NCBI RefSeq assembly: GCF_000004195.4 | Contig: NC_030677.2 | Location: 63,370,222-63,434,221 of the forward strand | Origin: Xenopus tropicalis | Taxonomy: Eukaryota; Chordata; Amphibia; Anura; Pipidae | Reading direction: 5' to 3' | DNA: 64,000 nucleotides | Shown here: positions 21,726-31,636 of the stretch, one piece after another | Numbering within the stretch: position 1 is the stretch's first letter | Layout of the letters: the number at the start of each line of letters is the position of its first letter | Program-made: the position numbers and the translations under genes | Notes under the pieces: model-generated | Seen by the model: the letters and a program-made list of their open reading frames with translations, nothing else | What the model was told of the DNA's origin: nothing | The model's database searches: none

Positions 21726-24700
21726 TTTTGGCATTACAATTCCTTTTAAAATGTAATCTAATTAAAGTCCACATAGATACCTATTTATACATTTTAATTA
21801 CTTGCATTACGGCTTTCCTGTATTGTTTACTTGTTTTCAACCACTGGGATATAATGATAAACAACATTCATCACTTACTGCTTTATTAGAACAAGCAATA
21901 GCTACACCAGAGAGCACTTAAGCTCCCTGGGATGCCCTGACATTAAGTAGAAACCAACTGATTGTGTAAAAACTCAAATAAAACATTTTGCATTTTATAG
22001 GTGCAAAGAACTATGTACCAACCATGCAGATAATAAGCTTTATGGTACCATTAATGAAAAAAGGTGTATAATGCTATGGGCTTATACTTATATTTATATG
22101 ATGTGCAATGATATAGATAAAAAAAGATTTTTTTATTTAGGCACAGTATCAAACACAAAATTGATTATAACAGCCCTGTTTCTGCAGTAAAGCCATGGCT
22201 AATGGATTGTGATTGTCTGTGTTCTGACTACTAACCAACTAAAACCTAAAGTATGTTTATTACCTAAAAAATAAAAATAAGGGATAAAGTGTAAAATGCA
22301 GTGAAGGCAGTAAAAGAAGATGTTTACAAGCTACACATATAGCATTCCCTTAAAATCAGTAATAATCTACTCAATGGATCATAATAGAAGTTACTCAAAT
22401 TACTCCTTTTATGTCCCTGTGACCAGAACCTCTGGTTCACTAACACAGATACAGTACAAGATGTAAAACCATAAATCCAAATTTGTCAGACAACCTATTC
22501 TAACCTATTTGTTAGATCTCATCGTCTTTTTGCAATTAGCAGTATTCTCTTTTTACAAAGTCAGCAATACATGGTCTTAGCTATACAATAGCGAACCCTA
22601 GTTACTGATACAATGCTCTTTGGAGGGTAATGCATTATCTTAGCTTTAGTTAAATATCCTGCTGGTAATGGCTGTTATTAATGCATTTTTCTCTTAAAGC
22701 TGCAGTCCACATTAAAATATTCTGTAGAGGCAACAGCTTTTCAAACTTTTCTGTTCTTGGTTTGCAGAACTACAGATGCAGCCAGCAAGTTTTCACATTT
22801 TATCTCACCATGTCCAGACACCATTTATTGAGTGTTAAATCCTGCCAATAGATGGTGCTAGAGTGCAAAGACTTGCCAGCAAAACACAATAGAAAACATC
22901 ATAGACCATGTGTCACCTAATGGGGAATTTTGGTATTTTTTCCCCTGTGTGAACTGGCAGCAATATTGCAAAGGAACTTGGCTGCATCTGTTCTTTAACT
23001 TATCTGTTGCTGTAATATAAGCAAATATTCTGTATACATTGTATACAGAGCACCTTCTATCTTTGTAAAAGTCCATAACACTCTACGGTCATTTATATAA
23101 TTTTTTACAGTATAGTAGTAATAATAATAACAGCAGCAGCAATAGGATCTCTATACTTTTGATTCAGAGCCACAATCACCGTTGGAAAATTAAAAGTTTT
23201 AGCTGTTTTATTTTATTATATATGTTTACTTCCCTGTTTATATATTTAAAAAATAAAGTATTTTTTATGAATAAAAACAAGAGCGCAAAAGAGATTATCC
23301 CCAATAATACAAATAACACAGATACAGTTATTTCATTTTCTGCCTTAAAATATATGACTCGTTTTTGCACATGATTTTTAAGCAAGCAAATTTATAATAT
23401 ATCAGAATCATTTATTAAGGGCTTAAGAATGATCCCAAAACATAATTTTTCTAGCAGAAGGGATTTACTATTTCATGACAAGGAATTAATGTTTTCTTTT
23501 TACAGGACAGAGATTACAGTATGCATTACTCTGGAACCGAAATGCTCTCAAATTGAGTAGATCTTCTGATAACGAAGAAAATGGAAATCAAGGAGCTGTT
23601 AAGAAGTCATTTAAAATAAACTGCACATTTATAAGGCTACTTATATATTTTCTGATTATAACACTATAAATTATACAGTCCCTGTGTGCATAATGGGAAA
23701 ATCTGCATAATGACAACTACATTATTTATTTACCAAATGAGAATGTAACTCTAGCACACCTTTTAATACATTTATTGATCATTGCACCATACAAGCAAGC
23801 TCTTTGAAATATAGTAATAATTTGCTGGTAATGAAGCTTTTAAGGCACAACACCAAAAAGGAAACGGCAATTATTAGAGATAAGAGTTGAAAGCAGAGGA
23901 AAAAGAAGCACTTTGATATTAGATATGATTTTTTCCAGCTGGTACTGGAACATCCATTGATAAAGAGACATATTTATCATAGGGTAAATATGATGTGTGT
24001 TTAGTGTGCTCTGCAAATTATGTCTTTATTAGCAAATGTTTGCATACATGAACATGACTTAAGTGACTGTGGCTTGAATCTGAAAAAACGATGTATTTAC
24101 TGGACTGTATATTGATTATTGATTCCCACTACTGTAGGGCTACTATGCCTTTCTGCAAAATTGCTTTAAGAACAAGGTAATATTTAAGTTGACATTGTTT
24201 TATGGTATCTTTCGGTTTAGGTTATGAGAAAACTCATTGAGTTGTTCATACTAAGGAGAATGCTGTTTACATCCACATTTAAATGGCCAAGTCCCCTGAG
24301 ATTTTAGGCTAAACCACTAAATCCTAGTCTGACATCATGTAAGTGTACTAGTAACATTTTCATAGGTGTAAGCGCAAGGTAGAAGCTCAAATAGGTACAA
24401 CATGATCATGTTTAAATGCAAAAAAAAATATCACAAAACAAAATCACAAATAAAAAATCAAATTGTTTAATAAATTAAGCTGTAATCTTGACTGTTTGAA
24501 ACATTCTCAAAAACAATTATTTAAATATAATCTTGCTTGAATGCTTAAAATACACCCCCATTGAGTTCTGTTGAATCTTGATCAGTTTTAGGGGCAACGT
24601 TTTTTTAAAAAAAATTCAGCAATTTTCACATTTGATAAAAAGTAAATATTCAAGCTAGGAAAACCATGACTCGTGTATGTACTTATGGCTATCTTTATAA

Positions 24701-25022
24701 AGCATGAAAAAAAATTGCCACAACCATGGTTTTTTCATTGACTACTAGCATAGTTCAGAACTATTTTAATTATGGTAACAAAAATTGCATTCATCCATAC
24801 ATTTCAATGAGGTTGACAGTTGAAAGATAATAAGATAGTATTATAGAAAAAAGTGGAGCATTCCAGCCTCTTTCATAATCAAAGAAAAGGAGTTAAGAAG
24901 TTGTATTGAAACCAAATCTTTTAGACAAAATCCATTCAAAATAGGAGTGTAACTATGAGCAAGGCAGGTTCCCCCCACAAAATAGGGGGGCTTTTAGGGG
25001 CTCAGCACTCACCCTTGTTAAG
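21726..25022. other. Long unique AT-rich stretch, no gene
   Basis: About 3.3 kb without any repeat shared with the rest of the window and without a credible exon. Two partly overlapping frames on opposite strands near 23,160-23,385 are AT-driven. It could be host non-coding or regulatory DNA, but nothing in the sequence proves this. Confidence 0.45.
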
Positions 25023-25113
25023 TACCGTATATACTCGAGTATAAGCCGAGTTTTTCAGCCTTAAAAATGTGCTTAAAAAGTAACAATCGGCTTATACTCG
25101 GGTATATACGGTA
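25023..25113. mobile_element. 91-bp compact element, CGAGTATAAGCCGA family
   Basis: Starts TACCGTATATACTCGAGTAT and ends as its inverse (ACTCGGGTATATACGGTA). The 26-bp terminal inverted repeats differ at one base (CGAG versus CGGG) and enclose only about 39 bp. Terminal TA on both sides fits a TA target, but this is not proven. Confidence 0.8.
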
Positions 25114-25400
25114 ATTGCACCCAAACTACATGGAATACGGTAGTTGCGCGGCCTTCAGCAGCATGTACAAGCGGCGCGCCCGCGAGACATTATGCTCTTC
25201 GCGCCGCTGCACTTTGGGACACACTGGAGCACAGGAGGAGCGCCCCCGAGCCGTAGGCAGACTGTGCCTGCGGCATGCGCGCTACATTATGTGCAGCGCG
25301 AAGCACATTGGGACACATTGAGGAGCACCCCCTAGCCCCCCCCTCCCTGGACCCCCGTGGACGGCAGGACAACGGAAGCAGAACAGCCTAGCAGAGCACA
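25114..25400. other. GC-rich CpG-bearing stretch
   Basis: Two related blocks, GAGACATTATGCTCTTCGCG...CACTTTGGGACACACTGGAGC and CTACATTATGTGCAGCGCG...CACATTGGGACACATTGAGGAGC, form an imperfect direct duplication of about 90 bp (25,180-25,240 and 25,280-25,330). Overlapping frames on both strands arise from the GC content. It may be interior sequence of a CGAGTATAAGCCGA element. Confidence 0.45.
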
Positions 25401-26040
25401 GAGCCCCACTATATAGTTAGTGTTGAGTGCCAACATGACAATAAGTAAGTGACACAAAGAGCAGCACCGTGGCACCTTCCTCTAACCAGAGCCTTACTAG
25501 GACTGGTAACTGATACCTACTGAGCAAGTGATCAGGTTAAATATGCCGCTACCTGCGGATTTATGGGCATAGAATGCTAACACTGGAGCAATTTTTTTCA
25601 TTACTCCACACTGTTGAAATGCTTAGTATAAGTTGGTTATGATATCCTTGTGCTAGCCATGGGCCCTAGCCTTGCTTAATACACTCATATTAATATCAAG
25701 AGGCCCCTCTGAAGCTCTTTACATAATCACTGCTCACCTAATTAAATCAAAAGTACCCACATGCAGTTCTTCTCAGCTTATGTACAGTCATGAATGAAAA
25801 AATAAAAAAGAGAGAGAGATGTACTGGTCTCTATATTATGAGAGGTTTACATAACTTGCTAAGCTCTATGGCTAGTGGCACAGTAGTTGTTTTATCAAAT
25901 TTATATAGAATAATTTTGTATTCATTGAAGTGACATCCAGAACAGCAATTTACTGTATTTAAAGAATACAGAAATGCCATATTTAGTTATTGGATTAAAG
26001 ATTTTGTATACCGGTATATGGATGCTTTTCATGCTGCACC
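25401..26040. other. No recognisable feature
   Basis: Mostly AT-rich; nothing shared with other parts of the window. Confidence 0.4.
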
Positions 26041-26046
26041 ATTGAG

Positions 26047-26145
26047 GGGCTTATACTCGAGTCAATACGTTTTTCCAGTTTTCTTAGGTAAAATTAGGTA
26101 CCTCGGCTTATATTCGGATCGGCTTATACTCGAGTATATACGGTA
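26047..26145 (+). mobile_element. CGAGTATAAGCCGA family repeat, right end
   Basis: GCTTATACTCGAGTCAATACG, TTCTTAGGTAAAATTAGG, then CGGCTTATACTCGAGTATAT and ACGGTA. This is the right end of the long form; the left end is truncated. Confidence 0.75.
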
Positions 26146-26708
26146 ACAAGTACTTGGACTATTAATATATATGAAACGAGTTTGTTTTCTTTACCTTAAG
26201 CCTGTTGATATAAAGATACAGTACAAGGAATCCTTTAAACAGACAACTTCCAACCCAAAGAGCCTTTCTATTGTTTTATTCATTAGGGGCTAGTGCGAGT
26301 GGACGCAGTGTGCAACAGGAGCCCAGAACATACTGACAAGCTGGGTGTTAAGTGCAGGGATCCTTGCTCGCAAGAGCACTACAGTTTGCTCCTTTTGTTG
26401 AATGCAGTTACAAAGGAATTCACAAACAAAAAAGTTGCAGCTTTTCCAAAATTTACTGTGTGACAAAGTTTAAAATCCAGATCTGACAATTCGCTGTATA
26501 GAACTTGCCAAGATCATGTAGAAGTCAATGGCCGATGTCCATTCCCTTCCCTGGAATATCTTTCTTTGCTTCAAAACATAAGAGGTTTTTCAGATTTAAA
26601 AATGTCAGACATTCATGGAAATTAGTTTATTCAAATTTTAAAAAAAGAGAGAGAGTTTTAGTAAAACTGCCCTCAAAAAGTGCAAATACTCTGGCCAAAG
26701 ATTTAACT
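26146..26708. other. No recognisable feature
   Basis: The 83-codon plus-strand frame at 26,505-26,756 runs into the family A repeat and has no domain. Confidence 0.4.
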
Positions 26709-27025
26709 ACAGGTGTGGGACCTGTTATCCAGAATGCTTGGGATCTAGGGTTGTAATAGGGTTTTTTTGTAATTTGGATCATCTGGATTTCCTTTAAGAT
26801 TACTAAAAAATAATTTGAACATTGCCTCAGATGCCTCCAGTAAGGATTAATGATATCTTAGTTGGGATCAAGCAGAGGGTGCTGTTTTATTATTACAGAG
26901 AAAAAAGGAAATCATTTTTAAAAATGTGAATTATTTTATTAAAATGGACCCTATGGGAGATGGCCTTCCTGTAATTCATAGCTTTCTGTATAATGGGTTT
27001 CTGGATAACAGATCCTATACCTGTA
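26709..27025. mobile_element. Family A repeat
   Basis: Near full-length, from ACAGGTGTGGGACCTGTTAT-CC to ATACCTGTA. Contains the family blocks AGGATTAATGATATCTTAG, TTTATTATTACAGAG and GGAGATGGCC. Ends are inverted copies. Confidence 0.85.
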
Positions 27026-27968
27026 TATGGATTTTGCAGTAGCCATAAGCTATCACCTTGAATTTACCTGCTGTTATTAAATAAACCCTAAATGTATTTT
27101 TTTGTGAAGTAAACCAAGGTTTGCTGATCATTTGAACACTGCAATGCCTTAATACATACACAACTTTATTAAAACCTCCAGAAATGTCCATGCATTAAGG
27201 TGAAATCCAATTTCGAAAACAACTGAAATGATTTTTTTTTCTACAGTGACAATATCCCAAACTGCTTTTATCTGCATGCTTGTTAAATTCAGCTAAATAA
27301 TTTACAGCCATCATGTCTGTCATGAGGAAAGTGCACACTAGATAAAATAAATAACCAGCAAGAAAGTTTAATACTTGTAACCTCGCCATGCTATCCATAA
27401 GGCTAATGTCTTAAACATTAGTTTTGTGCTCATTTTCAAGGAACCAAATTATTTCTTCTAAATAGCTTTAAACATAATAGGAAGAAAAACTACATCTTTC
27501 TGTTTGTGAGCCAGAAATTAAACTTGCCAGAATTCAAAGGAAGAAAGAAAAAATAAAATAACCAAAGGGGTTTTTCAAATATGTAAAACTCCATCATGCA
27601 TAAATGGAGCCTCATCAGAGAAAGTAATTTCCCTGAAGAAAATACTCCATCTTTTGTTTTATGTAAGTTATCAACATGAATATTTTATTCATTCTCAAAC
27701 TGCCATTTCCCAGTTTCATAGTTAGCTCTGCTACAGATAAAAAAAAATACAAATAAAAATAAATTCTTTATAAATAATACTAAGGGCTGGATGTAAAATT
27801 TCTCGTCAGCTTAAAAAGGTATTATTATACATTTGTTTATTAGGAAAAAAATGCTTTAAAAGTTTGTTTCGGCATATCCATTAACCATTTCTAGTCAAAT
27901 AAAAATGTGAAAAACAAATCAAACACAAATACAATTATAGTCAGTGTGTAACTATTACACAGATCATA
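27026..27968. other. AT-rich sequence, no gene
   Basis: Nothing recognised. Confidence 0.45.
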
Positions 27969-28204
27969 AAAATGAATAGAGATGTAGCGAACTGTTCGCC
28001 GGAGAACTAATTCGCACGAAAATCGGGTGTTCGCAAGTTCGCAAGTTCGCGAACTTTTAGCGATGTTCGCAATTTTGGGTTCGCCTTAGCTGGAGCCAAA
28101 TTTTGACCTCTCACCCCAGAGCCAGCAGATACATGGCAGCCAATCAGGTAGCTCTCCCTCCTGGACCACCCCCGGACCACTCCCTTCCACTGTTCCCTCT
28201 AAGC

Positions 28205-28227
28205 TGTGCGCGTGTGCGCGCGCACAC
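28205..28227. repeat. Alternating purine-pyrimidine tract
   Basis: TGTGCGCGTGTGCGCGCGCA and on to CAC: 23 bases of uninterrupted alternation, just inside the hAT left end, of the kind able to adopt Z-DNA. Confidence 0.8.
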
Positions 28228-28298
28228 GACTTTCCGAACCCGCGCACACAAATTAAAATAGCGCGCACAAAAATTAAATTTTTGCCTAAAATGATTTT

Positions 28299-28552
28299 TG
28301 CCTTTGGAAATAACTCAGACGTCTCCTCGGTCTCCCGCCCTCGTTACCCCGGCAACAGGTACTTCTGGCTCCTGTCCGGTGCTGAACGTGCTCCTTGCGC
28401 GCACCCCCCCCCAGACGTCCGTGCGTGGGCAAGTACGCGCGCAGGTACGCACGGACACTCTACACATTGCACCGGACAGGAGCCAGAAGTACCTGTTGCC
28501 GGGGTAACGAGGGCGGGAGACCGAGGAGACGTCTGAGTTATTTCCAAAGGCA
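28299..28552. repeat. Perfect 84-bp inverted repeat inside the hAT
   Basis: The arm 28,299-28,382 is the exact reverse complement of 28,469-28,552 over all 84 bases (outer words TGCCTTTGGAAATAAC and GTTATTTCCAAAGGCA). The 86-base spacer holds a second, shorter palindrome (GTCCGTGCGT ... ACGCACGGAC) and a C9 run. This explains why nearly the same peptide can be read from both strands here; it is not a gene. Confidence 0.97.
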
Positions 28553-29267
28553 TTGCGCTGTGGGAAGTGCTGGATGGCACGTCATGAGGACCAGGTAGGT
28601 GTATACAAGTATGTACAGCACAGTTACACTGCCATCCCAGCTAACATGGAGATTCTGCTTTGGTAGTGCTGGCTCAGCAGCAAACAAATCAATGGGGGAT
28701 TAATAACTTTGGCATCAGGCTTCATTTTTACCAGCCAGGGGGCAACGGTAGTTGGAGATGTGGCATAGGCACACAATGTATAGTGAAGGTCCTTCACTGA
28801 AGGAATGCTAGGTGAGGGTAAGGTTGGGGGAAAGACAAAGTCCTGTCCTGATTGCTAAATGTGTAAATCCTTATAGGCAGTTTTCGCCCCAGCAGCTCAG
28901 TTTTCATAAGGCCGGGCAGGTTTCAATCCTAGACACAACAGACAGGTCCTGGGCAGAGAGAGGTGAGAAAAGGTAAAACTGGGACTAATTGAGAGCTTAA
29001 ATTGGTCATCCAGGGGCTAAGTTTAAGGGTATTACAGCCAATATACCAGCCAATGCTGGAGCCAGTATTACTTATACCACAGTTAAATACAACAATGTGC
29101 CTTGCCCTTCACCCAGGGAAAAAAAAAAATCACAACTCTTTCTTCATTAAATTATGACGTAAATCAGTTTTTCATGGACACTCACCCCACTGATCCATTC
29201 CAAATTCAATTTGTACTAAGTCCAGCATCAAGAATTATTTTGCCCTAGTAACTACTATTGTAGTACT

Positions 29268-29753
29268 GTGGTGGGACTTGGTGGTGAGGAATGGTCTGCT
29301 TTTGACTGTACAGCAATAGCACAATGTGACTTTGACTTTGGAATTGAACATATCCGATCTCTTTGTTTAAAGTACAAACAATTTCTTCAGGAGGAAAGTG
29401 TCATTATTCAACAATACAATGACTTTAAATTCCTTGTTGCAGAAAAAATCAAAAGCAATCTGATAAACAGCTTTCCAGATATGACGAAATTTTCATTTCA
29501 GAATGATCAATTTGCAGAATTAGCAAAATTGATGGACATTGGTGCCACATTCTTAGCTTCGAGTGCAGATTGTGAGCGTGGTTTTAGTTTAATGAACAAT
29601 CTGAAAACGAAGCAAAGGAACCGTTTACAGTTAGAACATTTGGAAATGCTGATGCGTATTAAGAGTAACCTTCAAAATGGAGGCACGATAGATCTTGACA
29701 GAATTTATTCAGACTGGATAAATAAGATCGCAGAGAAAAACTGTGAAAACTAA
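29268..29753 (+). pseudogene. hAT transposase C-terminal fragment
   Basis: The 161-residue open frame ends with a normal stop and is followed by AATAAA at 29,838. It would be the C-terminal part of a hAT transposase, the enzyme that excises and inserts the element by DNA cleavage in the nucleus. Residues ~85-135 contain the hAT dimerisation signature: FPDMTKFSFQND, then ATFLASSADCERGFSLMNNL, KTKQRNRLQLEHLEMLMRI. Full transposases of this type exceed 500 residues; the zinc-finger and most of the RNase H-like catalytic region are absent, and no coding match is seen upstream. The start codon is therefore arbitrary. The fragment has no internal stop or frameshift, implying a relatively young insertion or a short decay time. 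Confidence 0.88.
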
Positions 29754-29837
29754 ATTACTCTTAGTTTTGAAATGCTACCTATAAAATATAATTACACGTT
29801 ATTAATAGGTATAGCATTTAACAATGAAACTTGTTTG

Positions 29838-29843
29838 AATAAA
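29838..29843 (+). promoter_or_regulatory. Polyadenylation signal of the hAT transposase
   Basis: AATAAA 85 bp after the transposase stop codon and inside the element. Confidence 0.6.
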
Positions 29844-30047
29844 CAGTGTTATTGATAACTGAAATAACATCGTGTTTTTGTAACTTGATTTAGACAAACT
29901 GAAAGACCTGCGCAAAAATGCCCATAACTGAACTCCGACAAACATTCTGTAGCGCACAAAAATTTAATCTTGCTTTAAAATGCGCACGAATGATATTTTT
30001 TGCGCACACAGCCTATAAAAAATTAGAGGGAACGTTGCTCCCTTCCA

Positions 30048-30055
30048 TATATAAA
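30048..30055 (+). promoter_or_regulatory. TATA box of family B promoter, severed
   Basis: TATATAAA lies 3 bp past the hAT target octamer. Its partner CCAAT box (28,140-28,144) and CACCC-type box (28,167-28,173) are now about 1.9 kb upstream because of the insertion. The intact arrangement is in the minus-strand copy at 38.80-38.86 kb. Confidence 0.5.
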
Positions 30056-30535
30056 CCGAAGCCCAGCAGCCATTTTACATTCTGCCTGTGTGTGCTTGAT
30101 GAGTTAGCATATGGAGAGAGCTGTGCAGGGGTTTGAGGGACAGTTTAGGTAGCTTTGCTGACTAGTAATCTACTTTCTACTGCTCTGTATGTAGCTGCTG
30201 TGGGCAGCTGTCCTTCTGATCTCATCTGCTGTAATCCAATAGTCCTTGTAAGGACTGCTTTTATTTTCTGATTACTGATTACAACAACGTATTTTTCAGA
30301 GAAATTTTTGCCCTTGATCCCCCTCCTGCATGCCACTGTCCAGGTCGTGGCACCCTTTAAACAACTTTAAAATCAGTTTTCTGGCCATAAATGGCTTTTC
30401 TAGGTTTCAAAGTTCGCCTTCTCATTGAAGTCTATGGGGTTCGCAAAGTTCGCAAAAGTTCGCACTTTTTGGCAGAAGTTCGCAAACGGGTTCGCAAACT
30501 TTTTTTGTGAGGTTCGCTACATCCCTAAAAATGAA

Positions 30536-31279
30536 GCCAGATGAGCCATAGCATATATTTCGTAGTTAGATTTTTACAGATTCACAATGAATGCTCCTCA
30601 TAAGAAAAACCTTATTGTATGCACAGCATATGTCAAAGTCAAACCTGCTGTACTTTTTTTGTGTTTGCTTTATCTTTGTTTTATAGTGGGTCAAATTTAA
30701 CCAATTCCTTCATACTAAAAAGCAGAAGAATGAAACGTTTCTGCCTTATTTCCCTTCTATCATTTGATGTTGATCAGCTTGTAGGCCGTTTAAATTTAAC
30801 ACGTCAAAACTTTGGCTTGTTAATTGTGTCAGAACACATCAGTCTTTTAATATAAATATATATATTGCCCGCAGGCTCTTGAAAAGTGGTAAAATCGACA
30901 AATTCACAAAGTAGTCAAGCACATGTGTCATATCAAGATATGGCAGTTTTCTGAAGGTGTAAGACAATTAACTCAGTTTCCCATGATAAATCTTATAAAA
31001 TGCCTAAGACTAAGAAATCAAAGCAGACAAATGTAGCCGGGAAAGGATGTTAGAAATCTTTTGTTAGACACATTTGCTATTAAATAGATGGTGAGGACTA
31101 GCCATCATAAATCTTGTAATTTGCTTCTCTAAAAGGAGAAAGTTTGGAGTATTGGACAAAAATATTTAAATGTTTTATTACATAGTTTAAATAAAACATA
31201 GTGTGCTTGTTTCAACGGTCACCTAAAAGAATCTTCATTTTTATTGCCCATTGCCTGACGTATATAAAGGTCCATTAAT
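30536..31279. other. AT-rich sequence, no gene
   Basis: Nothing recognised; the 78-codon frame at 30,619 has no domain. Confidence 0.4.
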
Positions 31280-31636
31280 TAGAGATGTAGCGAACCTCAC
31301 AAAAAAAGTTTGCGAACCTGTTCGCGAACTTCCGCCAAAAAGTGCCAACTTTTGCAAACTTTGCGAACCCCATAGACTTCAATGAGAAGGCGAACTTTAA
31401 AACCTAGAAAAGCCATTTCTGGCCAAAAAACTGATTTTAAAGTTGTTTAAAGGGTGCCACGACCTGGACACTGGCATGCAGGAGGGGGATCAAGGGCAAA
31501 AATTTCTCTGAAAAATACGTTGTTGACACAGCATTGCGTTTTGCGAACATCGCTAAAAGTTTGCGAACTTGCAAACTTGCGAACACCTGATTTTCGTGCG
31601 AATTAGTTCTCCGGTGAACAGTTCGCTACATCCTTA
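31280..31636. mobile_element. Family B hAT-like MITE, copy 3 (short)
   Basis: 357 bp, TAGAGATGTAGCGAAC to GTTCGCTACATCCTTA. It matches the ends of copy 4, but the interior jumps from the TTGTTGACACAGC-TTGCG block straight to the TGCGAACATCGCTAAA end, a simple internal deletion. The terminal CTA is mutated to TTA and no canonical 8-bp duplication is visible. Confidence 0.88.

Larger units (their letters stand above)
28188..30037 (+). mobile_element. hAT transposon nested in family B copy 2
   Basis: 1,850 bp from CACTGTTCCCTCTAAGCTG to AATTAGAGGGAACGTTG, terminal inverted repeats sharing TTCCCTCTAA. The 8-bp duplication CTCCCTTC flanks it (28,180-28,187; 30,038-30,045). The sibling B copy at 38.8 kb has the same site with a single octamer. 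Subterminal GCGCACAAAAATT words occur at both ends (about 28,262 and 29,952) in the same orientation. It holds a transposase 3' fragment and a perfect 84-bp inverted repeat; the N-terminal coding part is missing, so it is non-autonomous. Confidence 0.95.
27977..30527. mobile_element. Family B hAT-like element, copy 2, hosting another hAT
   Basis: Outer ends are TAGAGATGTAGCGAAC and GTTCGCTACATCCCTA, flanked by the 8-bp duplication AAAATGAA (27,969-27,976; 30,528-30,535). Without the inner 1,850-bp hAT and its duplicated octamer it would be about 693 bp. It is the inverse, internally shortened, form of copy 4 (37,776-39,010): both carry the CCAAT/CACCC/TATA block and the GCCCAGCAGCCATTTTAC block. 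Confidence 0.92.

Noticed and set aside
25023..26145. One large element spanning both CGAGTATAAGCCGA segments
   Set aside because: The left segment already has its own right terminus at 25,113, so the two are better read as separate copies.
28282..28598. Four overlapping frames with near-identical peptides on both strands
   Set aside because: Fully explained by the perfect 84-bp inverted repeat.
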